A stretch of DNA of 64,000 nt from Hanleya hanleyi (GCA_036873755.1 JAVTVY010056900.1:186001-250000), one strand, 5' to 3'. Positions 1 to 15,824 are shown, counted from the stretch's first letter. Numbers and translations are program-made. Notes: generated by a model from the sequence alone, not told the origin.

Positions 1-560
1 GATCAAGGATCATATTACACATCATGGTGGTTTTATCAGGGTATTATATTCGTCTCCCCATGGTGGTTTGATCAGGGGTCCTATATTAGTCTCGTCCTGG
101 TTGTTTGATCAGAGATGCTATTTTGGTCCTATATTACTCTCGCCATCGTGGTTCAAGAGTCCTATATTACTCTCACCATGGCAGCTTGATCAGGGGTCCT
201 TTATTAGTCTCACCATAGCGGTTTGATCAGGGATCCTATATTAGTCTCGCCATGGGGGTTTGATTAGCGATCATATATTAGTATCTCCATGGTGATTTGA
301 TCAGGGATCCTATATTAGTCTCGCGATGGTGGTTTGATCAGGGCTCATATAGTACTCTCACCATGGTGGTTTGATCAGGGATCATATATTTAATAGTTTT
401 GCCAGTGTGATTTAATCAGGAATCCTATTACTCTCACCATTGTGGTTTGATCGAGGGTCCTATATTACTCCCACCATTGTGGTTTGATCAGGGATCATAT
501 ATTACTATCACCATGGTGGTTTGATCAAGTGTCCTATATTAGTCTCGCCATGAAGATTTG
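1..560 (+). repeat. Satellite higher-order block, copy 1
   Basis: This block opens with a distinctive unit (TCAAGGATCATATTACACATC) followed by an ordered series of variant monomers. The same series, with only scattered substitutions, recurs starting at about 6,946 and 9,221. The shared order of variants shows block duplication rather than monomer-by-monomer homogenisation. Confidence 0.85.
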
Positions 561-3500
561 ATCAGGGGTCCTATATTAGTTTCGCCATGGTGGTTTGATC
601 AGGGGTCCTATATTACTCTCACCATGGTGGTTTGATCGGGGATCATATATTAGTCTCATCATGGTGGTTTGATCAAGTATTAGTCTCGCCATGGAGATTT
701 GATCAGGGTTCATTTATTACTCTCATCATGGTAGTTTGATCAGAGGTCCTATATTAGTCTCGACATGGTGGTTTGATCAGGATTATATATTACTCTCACC
801 ATGGGGGTTTGATCAGGGATCATATATTAGTCTCACCATGATGGTTTGATCGGAGATCATATATTTAATAGTTGCATTGTGGTTTGAACAGGGATCATAT
901 ATTACTATTACAATGGTGTTTGATTAAGGGTCCTATATTAGTCTTGCGAAGGTGGTTTGATCAGGAATCATATATCACTCAGCATGGGGGTTCCATTAGG
1001 GATCATATATTAGTATCTCCATGGTGATTTGATCAAGGGTCCTACATTAGTCTCACCATGGTGGTTTGATCACGGCTCATATATTTCTCTCACCGTGGTA
1101 GTTTGATTAGGGATCATATCTACTAGGTTTGGCAGTGTGGTTTGATCAGGAATCATATATTACTCTCACCATTGTGGTTTGATCAAGGGTCCTACATTAC
1201 TCCCACCATTGTGGTTTGATCAGGGATCATATATTACTCTCACCATTGTGGTTTGATCAGGGATCATATATTACTCTCACCATTGTGGTTTGATCAGGGA
1301 TCATATATTACTCTCACCATTGTGGTTTGATCAGGGATCATATATTACTATCACCATGGTGGTTTGATCAGGGATCATATATTGGTTTGATCAGGGGTCT
1401 TATATTAGTATCATCATGCTGGTTTGATCAGAGATGCTATTTTGGTCTCGCCATGGTGTTTTGAACAGGGAACCTATATTACTCTCACCATCGTGCTTTG
1501 ATCAAGGATCTTATATTACTCTCGCCATGGCAGTTTGATCAGGGGTCCTATATAAGTCTTACATGCTGGTTTGAACAGGGATCCTATATTACTCTCACCA
1601 TCATGGTTTGATCAAGGGTCCTATATTAGTCTCACCATGGCAGTTTGATCAGGGGTCCTATATAAGTCTGACCATGGTGGTTTGATCAGGGATCTTATAT
1701 TAGTCTCACCACGGGGGTTTGATTGGGGATGCTATTTTGCTTTCGCCATGGTTTGAACAGGGATCCTCTATACTCTCACCACTATGATTTGATCAAGGGT
1801 CGTATATTACTCTCGCCATGGCAATTTGATCAGGGGTCCTATGCCTCCCCATAGTGGTTTGATCAGGAATTCTATGTTAATCTCATGATGGTGATTTGAA
1901 AAAGTGTCCTATATTAGTCCTGCAAAGGTGGTTTGATCAAGGATCATATTACACATCTTGGTTGTTTGGTCAGGGTCCTATATTCGTCTCCCCATGGCGG
2001 TTTGATCAGGGGTCCTATAATAGTCTCGTCATGGTGGTTTGATCAGGGGTCCTATATTAGTCTCGCCATGGAGGTTTGATCAAGGGTCCTATGTTAGTCT
2101 CGTCGTGGTGGTTTGATCAGAGATGCTATTTTGGCCTCGGCATGGTGGTTTGAACAGGGATCCTATATTAGTCTCACCATAGGGGTTTGATTAGCGATCA
2201 TATATTAGTATCTCCATGGTGATTTGAACAGGGGTCCTATATTAGTCTCGCCATGGTGGTTTGATCAGGGCTCATATATTACTTTCACCATGGTGGTTTG
2301 ATCAGGGATCATATATTTAATAGTTTTGCCAGTGTGGTTTGATCAGGAATCATATATTACTCTCACCATTGTGGTTTGATCAAGGGTCCTACATTACTCC
2401 CACCATGGTGGTTTGATCAGTGATCATATATTTAATAGTTTCAGCATTGTGGTTTGATCAGGGATCATATATTACTATCACCATGGTGGTTTGATCAAGT
2501 ATTAGTCTCGCCATGGAGATTTGATCAGGGTTCATTTATTACTCTCATCATGGTAGTTTGATCAGGGATCATATATTACTATCACCATGATGGTTTGATC
2601 AAGTATTAGTCTCGCCATGGAGATTTGATCAGGGTTCATTTATTACTCTCATCATGGTAGTTTGATCAGGGATCATATATTACTATCACCATGGTGGTTT
2701 GATCAAGAATTAGTCTCGCCATGGAGATTTGATCAGGGTTCATTTATTACTCTCATCATGGTAGTTTGATCAGAGGTCCTATATTAGTCTCGCCATGGTG
2801 GTTTGATCAGGATTATATATTACTCTCACCATGGTGGTTGGATCAGGGATCATATATTAGTCTCACCATGATGGTTTGATCGGAGATCATATATGTAATA
2901 GTTGCATTGTGGTTTGAACAGGGATCATATATTACTATTACAATGGTGTTTCATTAAGGGTCCTATATTAGTCTTGCGAAGGTGGTTTGATCAGGAATCA
3001 TATATCACTCAGCATGGGGGTTCGATTAGGGATCATATATTAGTATCTCCATGGTGATTTGATCAAGGGTCCTACATTAGTCTCACCATGGTGGTTTGAT
3101 CACGGCTCATATATTTCTCTCACCGCGGTAGTTTGATCAGGGATCATATATCTACTAGTTTTGCCAGTGTGGTTTGATCAGGAATCATATATTACTCTCA
3201 CTATTGTGGTTTGATCAAGGGTCCTATATTACTCTCACCATGGTGCTTTGATCAGGGATCATATATTTAATAGTTTCATCATTGTGGTTTGATCAGAGGT
3301 CATATATTACTATCACCATGGTGGTTTGATCAAGTATCAGTCTCGCCATGGAGATTTGATCAAGGTTCATTTATTACTCTCATCATGGTAGTTTGATCAG
3401 GGATCATATATTACTATCACCATGGTGGTTTGACCAAGTATTAGTCTCGCCATGGAGATTTGATCAGGGTTCATTTATTACTCTCATCATGGTAGTTTGA

Positions 3501-6500
3501 TCAGGGATCATATATTACTATCACCATGGTGGTTTGATCAAGTATTAGTCTCGCCATGGTAATTTGATCAGGTCAGGGTCCTATATTAGTCTCGCCATGG
3601 TGGTTTGATCAGGTGTCCTATATTACTCTCACCATGGTGGTTTGGTCAGGGATCATATATTAGTCTCATCATGGTGGTTTGATCGGGGGTTATATATTAC
3701 TGTCACCATTGTGGTTTGATCAGAGATGCCATTTTGGTCTCGCCATGGTGGTTTGAACAGGGATCCTGTATTACTCTCACCATCATGGTTTGATCAAGGG
3801 TCCTATATTACTCTCACCATGGTGGTTTGATCAGGGATTCTATGTTAGTCTCATCATAGTGGTTAGAAAAAGTGTCCTATAGTAGTCCTGCGAAGGTGGT
3901 TTGATCAAGGATCATATTACACATCATGGTGGTTTGATCTCCCCATGGTGGTCTGATCAGGGGTTCTATATTAGTCTCGTCATGGTGGTTTGATCAGAGA
4001 TGCTATTTTGGTCTCGCCATGGTGGTTTGAACAGGGATCCTATATTACTCTCACCATCGTGGTGCAAGAGTCCTATATTACTTTCACCATGGCAGCTTGA
4101 TCAGGGGTCCTTTATTAGTCTCACCATAGCGGTTTGATCAGGGATCCTATATTAGTCTCGCCATGGGGGTTTGATTATCGATCATATATTTAATAGTTTT
4201 GCCAGTGTGATTTAATCAGAAATCCTATTACTCTCACCATTGTTGTTTGATCAAGGGTCCTATATTACTCCCACCATTGTGGTTTGATCAGGGATCATAT
4301 ATTACTCTCACCATTGTGGTTTGATCAGGGATCATATATTACTCTCACCATTGTGGTTTGATCAGGGATCATATATTACTCTCACCATTGCGGTTCGATC
4401 AGGGATCATATATTACTATCACCATGGTGCTTTGATCAAGTATCTTATATTACTCTCGCCATGGCAGTTTGATCAGTGGTTCTATATAAGTCTTACATGC
4501 TGGTTTGAACAGGGATCCTATATTACTCTCACCATCATGGTTTGAACAAGGGTCCTATATTAGTCTCATCATGGCAGTTTGATCAGGGGTCCTATATAAG
4601 TCTGACCATAGTGGTTTGATCAGGGATCTTATATTAGTCTCACCACGGGGGTTTGATTAGGGATGCTATTTTGGTCTCGCCATGGTTTGAACAGGGATCC
4701 TCTATACTCGCACCACTATGGTTTGATCAAGGGTCGTATATTACTCTCGCCATGGCAATTTGATCAGGGGTCCTATGCCTCCCCATAGTAGTTTGATCAG
4801 GGATTCTATGTTAGTCTCATGATGGTGATTTGAAAAAGTGTCCTATATTAGTCCTGCAAAGGTGGTTTGATCAAGGATCATATTACACATCTTGGTTGTT
4901 TGATCATGGTCCTATATTCGTCTCCCCATGGCGGTTTGATCAGGGGTCCTATAATAGTCTCGTCATGGTGATTTGATCAGGGGTCCTATATTAGTCTCCC
5001 AAAGGAGGTTTGATCAAGGGTCCTATATTAGTCTCGTCGTGGTGGTTTGATCAGAGATGCTATTTTGGCCTCGGCATGGTGGTTTGAACAGGGATCCTAT
5101 ATTAGTCTCACCATAGGGGTTTGATTAGCGATCATATATTAGTATCTCCATGGTGATTGAACAGGGGTCCTATATTAGTCTCGCCATGGTGGTTTGATCA
5201 GGGCTCATATATTACTTTCACCATGGTGGTTGATCAGGGATCATATATTTAATAGTTTTGCCAGTGTGGTTTGATCAGGAATCATATATTACTCTCACCA
5301 TTGTGGTTTGATCAAGGGTCCTACATTACTCTCACCATGGTGGTTTGACCAGTGATCATATATTTAATAGTTTCAGCATTGTGGTTTGATCAGGGATCAT
5401 ATATTACTATCACCATGGTGTTTTGATCAAGTATCAGTCTCGCCATGGAGATTTGATCGGGGTTCATTTATTACTCTCATCATGGTAGTTTGATCAGGGA
5501 TCATATATTACTATCACCATGGTGGTTTGATCAAGTATTAGTCTCGCCATGGAGATTTGATCAGGGTTCATTTATTACTCTCATCATGGTAGTTTGATCA
5601 GGGGTCATATATTACTATCACCATGGTGGTTTGATCCAGTATCACTCTCGCCATGGAGATTTGATCAGGGTTCATTTATTACTCTCATCATGGTAGTTTG
5701 ATCAGGGGTCATATATTACTATCACCATGGTGGTTTGATCAGGGATCATATATTAGTCTCACCATGATGGTTTGATCGGAGATCATATATTTAATAGTTG
5801 CATTGTGGTTTGAACAGGGATCATATATTACTATTACAATGGTGTTTGATTAAGGGTCCTATATTAGTCTTGCGAAGGTGGTTTGATCAGGAATCATATA
5901 TCACTCAGCATGGGGGTTCGATTAGGGATCATATATTAGTATCTCCATGGTGATTTGATCAAGGGTCCTACATTATTCTCACCATGGTGGTTTGATCACG
6001 GCTCATATATTTCTCTCACCGCGGTAGTTTGATCAGGGATCATATATCTATTAGTTTTGCCAGTGTGGTTTGATCAGGAATCATATATTACTCTCACTAT
6101 AGTGGTTTGATCAGGGATCATATATTACTCTCACCATTGTGGTTTGATCAGGGATCATATATTTCTCTCACCATTGTGGTTTGATCAGGGATCATATATT
6201 ACTATCACCATGGTGGTTTGATCAGGGATCATATATTACTATCACCATTGTGGTTTGATCAGGGATCATATATTACTCTCACCATTGTGGTTTGATCAGG
6301 GATCATATATTACTATCAACATGGTGGTTTGATCAGGGGTCCTATATTAGTTTCGCCATGGTGGTTTGATCAGGGGTCCTATATTACTCTCACCAAGATG
6401 GTTTGATCGGGGATCGTATATTAGTCTCATCATGGTGGTTTGATCAGGGATCAATTATGACTCTCACCATGATGGTTTGATCATATATTTAATAGTTTCA

Positions 6501-6945
6501 CCATTGTGGTTTGATCAGGGATCCTATATTACTATTACCATGGTGTTTGATCAAGGGTCTTATATTAGTCTCGCCATCGTGGTTTGAACAGGGATCCAAC
6601 AGTCTTCCCATGGGGGTCTGAACAGGGATACTATATTAGTCTCACCATAGTGGTTCGATTAGGAATCATATATTACTCTCACCATAGTGGTTTGATCAGG
6701 GGTCCTATAATACTCCCACCATGGTGGTTTGATCATAGATGATATTGGTCTCGCCATGGTGGTTTGAACAGGGATCCCATACACTCTCACCATGGTTTGA
6801 TCAAGGGTCCTATATTACTCTCGCCATAGCAGCTTGATCAGGGGTCCTATATAAGTCTCACCATGGTGGTTTGATCAGGGATTCTATGTTAGTCTCATCA
6901 TGGTGGTTAGAAAAAGTGTCATATATTAGTCCTGCGCAGGCGGTT

Positions 6946-7505
6946 TGATCAAGGATCATATTACACATCATGGTGGTTTGATCAGGGTATTATATTCGTC
7001 TCCCCATGGTGGTTTGATCAGGGGTCCTATATTAGTCTCGTCCTGGTTGTTTGATCAGAGATGCTATTTTGGTCTCGCCATGGTGGTTTGAACAGGGGTC
7101 CTATATTACTCTCACCATCATGGTTCAAGAGTGCTATATTACTCTCACCATGGCAGCTTGATCAGGGTTCCTTTATTAGTCTCACCATAGCGGTTTGATC
7201 AGGGATCCTATATTAGTCTCGCCATGGGGGTTTGATTAGCGATCATATGTTAGTATCTCCATGGTGATTTGATCAGGGATCCTATATTAGTCTCGCGATG
7301 GTGGTTTGATCAGGGCTCATATAGTACTCTCACCATGGTGGTTTGATCAGGGATCATATATTTAATAGTTTTGCCAGTGTGATTTAATCAGGAATCCTAT
7401 TACTCTCACCATTGTGGTTTGAACGAGGGTCCTATATTACTCCCACCATTGTGGTTTGATCAGGGATCATATATTACTATCACCATGGTGGTTTGATCAA
7501 GTGTC
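6946..7505 (+). repeat. Satellite higher-order block, copy 2
   Basis: Second copy of the ordered variant series found at position 1, offset about 6,946 bases. The stretch just upstream (about 6,390-6,945) also matches about 8,665-9,220, so copies 2 and 3 belong to a duplication with an offset of about 2.28 kb. Confidence 0.85.
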
Positions 7506-9220
7506 CTATATTAGACTCGCCATGGAGATTTGATCAGGGGTCCTATATTAGTCTCGCCATGGTGGTTTGATCAGGTGTCCTATATTACTCTCACCATGGT
7601 GGTTTGGTCAGGGATCATATATTAGTCTCATCATGGTGGTTTGATCGGGGGTTATATATTACTGTCACCATGGTGGTTTGATCAGAGATGCTATTTTGGT
7701 CTCGCCATGGTGGTTTGAACAGGGATCCTGTATTACTCTCGCCATCATGGTTTGATCAAGGGTCCTCTATTACTCTCACCATGGTGGTTTGATCAGGGAT
7801 TCTATGTTAGTCTCATCATAGTGGTTAGAAAAAGTGTCCTATAGTAGTCCTGCGAATGTGGTTTGATCAAGGATCATATTACACATCATGGTGGTTTGAT
7901 CAGGGTCCTAGTTTCGTCTCCCCATGGTGGTCTGATCAGGGGTTCTATATTAGTCTCGTCATGGTGGTTTGATCAGAGATGCTATTTTGGTCTCGCCATG
8001 GTGGTTTGAACAGGGATCCTATATTACTCTCACCATCGTGGTTCAAGAGTCCTATATTACTTTCACCATGGCAGCTTGATCAGGGGTCCTTTATTAGTCT
8101 CACCATAGCGGTTTGATCAGGGATCCTATATTAGTCTCGCCATGGGGGTTTGATTTTCGATCATATATTTAATAGTTTTGCCAGTGTGATTTAATCAGGA
8201 ATCCTATTACTCTCACCATTGTGGTTTGATCAAGGGTCCTATATTACTCCCACCATTGCGGTTTGATCAGGGATCATATATTACTCTCACCATTGTGGTT
8301 TGATCAGGGATCATATATTACGCTCACCATTGTGGTTTGATCAGGGATCATATATTACTCTCACCATTGTGGTTTGATCAGGCATCATATATTACTATCA
8401 CCATGGTGGTTTGATCAGGGATCATATATTACTATCACCATTGTGGTTTGATCAGGGATCATATATTACTCTCACCATTGTGGTTTGATCAGGGATCATA
8501 TATTACTATCAACATGGTGGTTTGATCAAGTGTCCTATATTAGTCTCGCCATGGAGATTTGATCAGGGTTCTTTTATTACTCTCATCATGGTAGTTTTGA
8601 TCAGGGGTCCTATATTAGTTTCGCCATGGTGGTTTGATCAGGGGTCCTATATTACTCTCACCAAGATGGTTTGATCGGGGATCGTATATTAGTCTCATCA
8701 TGGTGGTTTGATCAGGGATCAGTTATGACTCTCACCATGATGGTTTGATCAGAGATCATATATTTAATAGTTTCACCCTTGTGGTTTGATCAGGGATCCT
8801 ATATTACTAATACCATGGTGTTTGATCAAGGGTCTTATATTAGTCTCGCCATCGTGGTTTGAACAGGGATCCAACAGTCTTCCCATGGGGGTCTGAACAG
8901 GGATACTATATTAGTCTCACCATAGTGGTTTGATTAGGAATCATATATTACTCTCACCATAGTGGTTTGATCAGGGGTCCTATAATACTCCCACCATGAT
9001 GGTTTGATCATAGATGCTATTGGTCTCGCCATGGTGGTTTGAACAGGGATCCCATACACTCTCACCATGGTTTGATCAAGGTTCCTATATTACTCTCGCC
9101 ATAGCAGCTTGATCAGGGGTCCTATATAAGTCGCACCATGGTGGTTTGATCAGGGATTCTATGTTAGTCTCATCATGGTGGTTAGAAAAAGTGTCATATA
9201 TTAGTCCTGCGAAGGTGGTT

Positions 9221-9790
9221 TGATCAAGGATCATATTACACATCATGGTGGTTTGATTAGGGTATTATATTCGTTTCCCCATGGTGGTTTGATCAGGGGT
9301 CCTATATTAGTCTCGTCCTGGTTGTTTGATCAGAGATGCTATTTTGGTCTCGCCATGGTGGTTTGAACAGGGGTCCTATATTACTCTCATCATCGTGGTT
9401 CAAGAGTCCTATATTACTCTCACCATGGCAGCTTGATCAGGGGTCCTTTATTAGTCTCACCATAGCGGTTTGATCAGGGATCCTATATTAGTCTCGCCAT
9501 GGGGGTTTGATTAGCGATCATATATTAGTATCTCCATGGTGATTTGATCAGGGATCCTATATTAGTCTCGCGATGGTGGTTTGATCAGGGCTCATATAGT
9601 ACTCTCACCATGGTGGTTTGATCAGGGATCATATATTTAATAGTTTTGCCAGTGTGATTTAATCAGGAATCCTATTACTCTCACCATTGTGGTTTGATCG
9701 AGGGTCCTATATTACTCCCACCATTGTGGTTTGATCAGGGATCATATATTACTATCACCATGGTGGTTTGATCAAGTGTCCTATATTAGT
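9221..9790 (+). repeat. Satellite higher-order block, copy 3
   Basis: Third copy of the same ordered series of variant monomers, offset about 2.28 kb from copy 2. After about 9,800 the order changes and follows blocks seen earlier at 2.5-3.9 kb, so blocks are shuffled rather than in a simple tandem. Confidence 0.85.
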
Positions 9791-12700
9791 CTCGCCATGG
9801 AGATTTGATCAGGGGTCCTATAGTAGTTTCGCCATGGTAGTTTGATCAGGGGACCTATTTTACTCTCATCATGGTGGTTTGATCGGGGATCATATATTAG
9901 TCTCATCATGGTGGTTTGATCAGGGATCCATTATGACTCTCACCATGATGGTTTGATCAGAGATCATATATTTAATGGTTTCACCATTGTGGTTTGATCA
10001 GGGATCATATATTACTATCAGCATGGTGGTTTGATCAAGTATCAGTCTCGCCATGGAGATTTGATCAGGGTTCATTTATTACTCTCATCATGGTAGTTTG
10101 ATCAGGGATCATATATTACTATCACCATGGTGGTTTGATCAAGTATTAGTCTCACCATGGTGGTTTGATCACGGCTCATATATTTCTCTCACCGTGGTAG
10201 TTTGCTCAAGGATCATATATCTACTAGTTTTGGCAGTGTGGTTTGATCAGGAATCATATATTACTCTCACTATTGTGGTTTGATCAAGGGTCCTGTATTA
10301 CTCTCACCATGGTGCTTTGATCAGGGATCATATATTTAATAGTTTCATCATTGTGGTTTGACCAGGAGTCATATATTACTATCACCATGGTGGTTTGATC
10401 AAGTATCAGTCTCGCCATGGAGATTTGATGAAGGTTCATTTATTACTCTCAGCATGGTAGTTTGATCAGGGATCATATATTACTATCACCATGGTGGTTT
10501 GATCAAGTATTAGTCTCGCCATGGGGATTTGATCAGGGTTCATTTATTACTCTCATCATGGTAGTTTGATCAGGGATCATATATTACTATCACCATGGTG
10601 GTTTGATCAAGTATTAGTCTCGCCATGGTAATTTGATCAGGTCAGGGTCCTATATTAGTCTTGCCATGGTGGTTTGATCAGGTGTCGTATATTACTCTCA
10701 CCATGGTGGTTTGGTCAGGGATCATATATTAGTCTCGTCATGGTGGTTTGATCGGGGGTTATATATTACTGTCACCATGGTGGTTTGATCAGAGATGCCA
10801 TTTTGGCCTCGCCATGGTGGTTTGAACAGGGATCCTGTATTACTCTCACCATCATGGTTTGATCAAGGGTCCTATATTACTCTCACCATGGTGGTTTGAT
10901 CAGGGATTCTATGTTAGTCTCATCATAGTGGTTAGAAAAAGTGTCCTATAGTAGTCCTGCGAAGGTGGTTTGATCAAGGATCATATTACACATCATGGTG
11001 GTTTGATCTCCCCATGGTGGTCTGATCAGGGGTTCTATATTAGTCTCGTCATGGTGGTTTGATCAGAGATGCTATTTTGGTCTCGCCATGGTGGTTTGAA
11101 CAGGGATCCTATATTACTCTCACCATCGTGGTGCAAGAGTCCTATATTACTTTCACCATGGCAGCTTGATCAGGGGTCCTTTATTAGTCTCACCATAGCG
11201 GTTTGATCAGGGATCCTATATTAGTCTCGCCATGGGGGTTTGATTATCGATCATATATTTAATAGTTTTGCCAGTGTGATTTAATCAGAAATCCTATTAC
11301 TCTCACCATTGTGGTTTGATCAAGGGTCCTATATTACTCCCACCATTGTGGTTTGATCAGGGATCATATATTACTCTCACCATTGTGGTTTGATCAGGGA
11401 TCATATATTACTCTCACCATTGTGGTTTGATCAGGGATCATATATTACTCTCACCATTGTGGTTTGATCAGGGATCATATATTACTATCACCATGGTGCT
11501 TTGATCAGGGGTCCTATATAAGTCTTACATGCTGGTTTGAACAGGGATCCTATATTACTCTCACCATCATGGTTTGAACAAGGGTCCTATATTAGTCTCA
11601 CCATGGCAGTTTGATCAGGGGTCCTATATAAGTCTGACCATGGTGGTTTGATCAGGGATCTTATATTAGTCTCACCACGGGGGTTTGATTAGGGATGCTA
11701 TTTTGGTCTCGCCATGGTTTGAACAGGGATCCTCTATACTCTCACCACTATGGTTTGATCAAGGGTCGTATATTACTCTCGCCATGGCAATTTGATCAGG
11801 GGTCCTATGTCTCCCCATGGTAGTTTGATCAGGGATTCTATGTTAGTCTCATGATGGTGATTTGAAAAAGTGTCCTATATTAGTCCTGCAAAGGTGGTTT
11901 GATCAAGGATCATATTACACATCTTGGTTGTTTGATCAGGGTCCTATATTCGTCTCCCCATGGCGGTTTGATCAGGGATCCTATAATAGTCTCGTCATGG
12001 TGATTTGATCAGAGATGCTATTTTGGCATCGGCATGGTGGTTTGAACAGGGATCCTATATTAGTCTCACCATAGGGGTTTGATTAGCGATCATATATTAG
12101 TATCTCCATGGTGATTTAAACAGGGGTCCTATATTAGTCTCGCCATGGTGGTTTGATCAGGGCTCATATATTACTTTCACCATGGTGGTTTGATCAGGGA
12201 TCATATATTTAATAGTTTTGCCAGTGTGGTTTGATCAGGAATCATATATTACTCTCACCATTGTGGTTTGATCAAGGGTCCTACATTACTCTCACCATGG
12301 TGGTTTGACCAGTGATCATATATTTAATAGTCTCAGCATTGTGGTTTGATCAGGGATCATATATTACTATCACCATGGTGGTTTGATCAAGTATCAGTCT
12401 CGCCATGGAGATTTGATCGGGGTTCATTTATTACTCTCATCATGGTAGTTTGATCAGGGATCATATATTACTATCACCATGGTGGTTTGATCAAGTATTA
12501 GTCTCGCCATGGAGATTTGATCAGGGTTCATTTATTACTCTCATCATGGTAGTTTGATCAGGGGTCATATATTACTATCACCATGGTGGTTTGATCAAGT
12601 ATCAGTCTCGCCATGGAGATTTGATCAGGGTTCATTTATTACTCTCATCATGGTAGTTTGATCAGGGGTCATATATTACTATCACCATGGTGGTTTGATC

Positions 12701-14217
12701 AAGTATTAATCTCGCCATGAAGATTTGATGAGGGTTCATTTATTACTCTCATCATGGTAGTTTGATCAGAGGTGCTATATTAGTCTCGCCATGGTGGTTT
12801 GATCAGGATTATATATTACTCTCACCATGGTGGTTTGATCAGGGATCATATATTAGTCTCACCATGATGGTTTGATCGGAGATCATATATTTAATAGTTG
12901 CATTGTGGTTTGAACAGGGATCATATATTTTTATTACAATGGTGTTTGATTAAGGGTCCTATATTAGTCTTACGAAGGTGGTTTGATCAGGAATCATATA
13001 TCACTCAGCATGGGGGTTCGATTAGGGATCATATATTAGTATCTCCATGGTGATTTGATCAAGGGTCCTACATTAGTCTCACCATGGTGGTTTGATCACG
13101 GCTCATATATTTCTCTCACCGCGGTAGTTTGATCAGGGATCATATATCTACTAGTTTTGCCAGTGTGGTTTGATCAGGAATCATATATTACTCTCACTAT
13201 AGTGGTTTGATCAAGGGTCCTATGTTACTCTCACCATGGTACTTTGATCAGGGATCATATATTTAATAGTTTCATCATTGTGGTTTGATCAGGGGTCATA
13301 TATTACTATCACCATGGTGGTTTGATCAAGTATCAGTCTCGCCATGGAGATTTGATCAAGGTTCATTTATTACTCTCATCATGGTAGTTTGATCAGGGAT
13401 CATATATTACTATCACCATGGTGGTTTGATCAAGTATTAGTCTCGCCATGGAGATTTGATCAGGGTTGATTTATTACTCTCATCATGGTAGTTTGATCAG
13501 GGATCATATATTACTATCACTATGGTGGTTTGATCAAGTATTAGTCTCGCCATGGAGATTTGATCAGGGTTCATTTATTACTCTCATCATGGTAATTTGA
13601 TCAGGGATCATATATTACTATCACCATGGTGGTTTGATCAAGTATCAGTCTCGCCATGGAGATTTGATCAGGGTTCATTTATTACTCTCATCATGGTAAT
13701 TTGATCAGGTCAGGGTCCTATATTAGTCTCGCCATGGTGGTTTGATCAGGTGTCCTATATTACTCTCACCATGGTGGTTTGGTCAGGGATCATATATTAG
13801 TCTCATCATGGTGGTTTGATCGGGGGTTATATATTACTGTCACCATGGTGATTTGATCAGAGATGCTATTTTGGTCTCGCCATGGTGGTTTGAACAGGGA
13901 TCCTGTATTACTCTCACCATGGTGGTTTGGTCAGGGATCATATATTAGTCTCATCATGGTGGTTTGATCGGGGGTTATATATTACTGTCACCATGGTGGT
14001 TTGATCTGGGATCATACATTTAATAGTTTCGCCATTGTGGTTTGATCAGGGATCATATATTACTATTACCATGGTGTTTGATCAAGGGTCCTATATTAGT
14101 CTCGCGAAGGTGGTTTGATCAGGGATGCTATTTTCGTCTCGCCATGGTGGTTTGAACAGGGAACCTATATTACTCTCACCATCGTGCTTTGATCAAGGGT
14201 CCTATATTACTCTCGCC

Positions 14218-14350
14218 TTTTACACCGCGGAACCCCACGAATCGGGCCATATTCCTTTTCACATGAGAACCCAATTGATGCCCCAGTTAGTTGCCTCTTT
14301 CAACAAGCTGTCTGAGGAGCTGAGGCCTATTCTTACCAAGACCTGGCCAA
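14218..14350 (+). mobile_element. Short retroposon fragment (GAGTGAGTGAATATG family) in satellite
   Basis: Non-satellite sequence matching the middle and 3' part of the full-length copy at 27,416-27,666, including CCCCAGTTAG and the GCTGAGGCCTATTCTTACC stretch. The 5' head is missing. It ends at GACCTGGCCAAGATGGTTTG, where satellite resumes. The same junction is used by the copies ending near 16,066 and 19,249. Confidence 0.85.
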
Positions 14351-15045
14351 GATGGTTTGTTCAGGGATCCCATATTAGTCTCGCCATGGTGGTTTAATCA
14401 GGGATCCTATATCAGTCTTGCCATGGTGTTTTGATCAGGGATCCTATATTACTCGCAGCATGGTGGTTTGTTCAATGATCTTATGGTGGCTTGATCAGGG
14501 ATCATATACTAATCTCACTATTATGGTTTGACCAGGGATCCTATATTACTCACAACATGGTGGTTTGATCAGGGATCCTATATTAGTCTTACCATGGTGG
14601 TTTGATCAGGGACCCTGTATTAGTCTCACCATGGTGGTTTGATCAGGGTTCTATATTAGTCTCGCCATGGTGGTTTGATCAGGGGCCTCATATTAGTCTT
14701 TTCGTGGTGGTTTGATCAGAGATGCTATTTTGGTCTCGCCATGATGGTTTGATCAGTGATCCTATATTACTCTCACCATTGTGGTTTGATCAAGGGTTCT
14801 ATATATTACTCTTGCCATGGCAGTTTGATCCTATACAAGTCTCACCATGGTGGTTTGATCAGGGGTGTGAGTGAGTGATTATGGATCATATATTAGTATC
14901 TCCATGGTGATTTGATCAGGGGTCTTATACATGTATTAGTCTCGCCATGGTGGTTTGATCAGGGATCCTATATTACTCTCACCATGGTGGTTTGATCAGG
15001 GATCCTATATTACTCTCACCATCGTGGTTTGATCAAGGGTCCTAG

Positions 15046-15308
15046 GAGTGAGTGAGTGAATATGATTTAACGTCGCTTTCAACACTATTTCAGTCATATC
15101 ACGACGTTGGTTCCTATTCCTTTTCACACCCGGAAACCACAAGGGTGGGGTCCTATTCCTTTTCACACCCAGGATCCCCACGGGTACCCCAGTTAGTCGT
15201 CTCTTACGACAAGCTCTCTGAGGAACTGAGAGTGAGACCTATTCTTATCGTGACCTGGAGTGTGCACAACGACATCCCAGGTCAATCCCCGGGAGCCTCA
15301 AGGGGCTC
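15046..15308 (+). mobile_element. Short retroposon, near full length, in satellite
   Basis: Starts GGAGTGAGTGAGTGAATATG and runs through ATTTAACGTCGCTTTCAAC, two copies of a CCTATTCCTTTTCACACCC phrase, GTTAGTCGTCTCTTACGACA, and ends near GAGCCTCAAGGGGCTCATGG. It matches the copies at 27.4 and 41.0 kb. Unlike the other three satellite-embedded copies it keeps the normal 3' end, so it may be an independent insertion. The 110-codon open frame over it is not a gene. Confidence 0.88.
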
Positions 15309-15824
15309 ATGGTTCCTATATCACTCTCACCATGGCAGTTTGATCAAGGGTCCTATATTAGTCTCACCACGAGGGTTTGATTAGGGATCATATATTGGTC
15401 TCCCCATGGTGGTTTTATAAGGAATGATATATTAATCTCACCATGGTGGGTTTGTCAGAGATCCTAGTTTATTCGCGCCATTGTGGTTTCATCAAGGGTC
15501 CTTTATTACTCCCACCATGGTGGTTTGATCAGGGATCATATATTTAAGTTTCAGCATTGTGGTTTGATCAGGGATCATATATTACTCTCACCATGGTGGT
15601 TTGACCAGGGGTTCTACATTACTCTCAACAAGGTGGTTTGATCATGGATCCTATATTGGTCTCACCAGGGTGGTTTCATAAGGAATGATATATTAATCTC
15701 ACCATGGTGGGTGGGTCAGGGATCCTATATTATACGCGCCATTGTGGTTTGATCAGGGATCATATATTACTCGCACCATGGTGGTTTTATCACGAATCGT
15801 ACATTAGTCTTGACAAGATTGTTT

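Noticed and set aside
15052..15384. 110-codon frame (and similar frames at 27,413 and 40,979)
   Set aside because: The frames coincide with copies of the short retroposon and share its sequence; they run out into satellite or intron.
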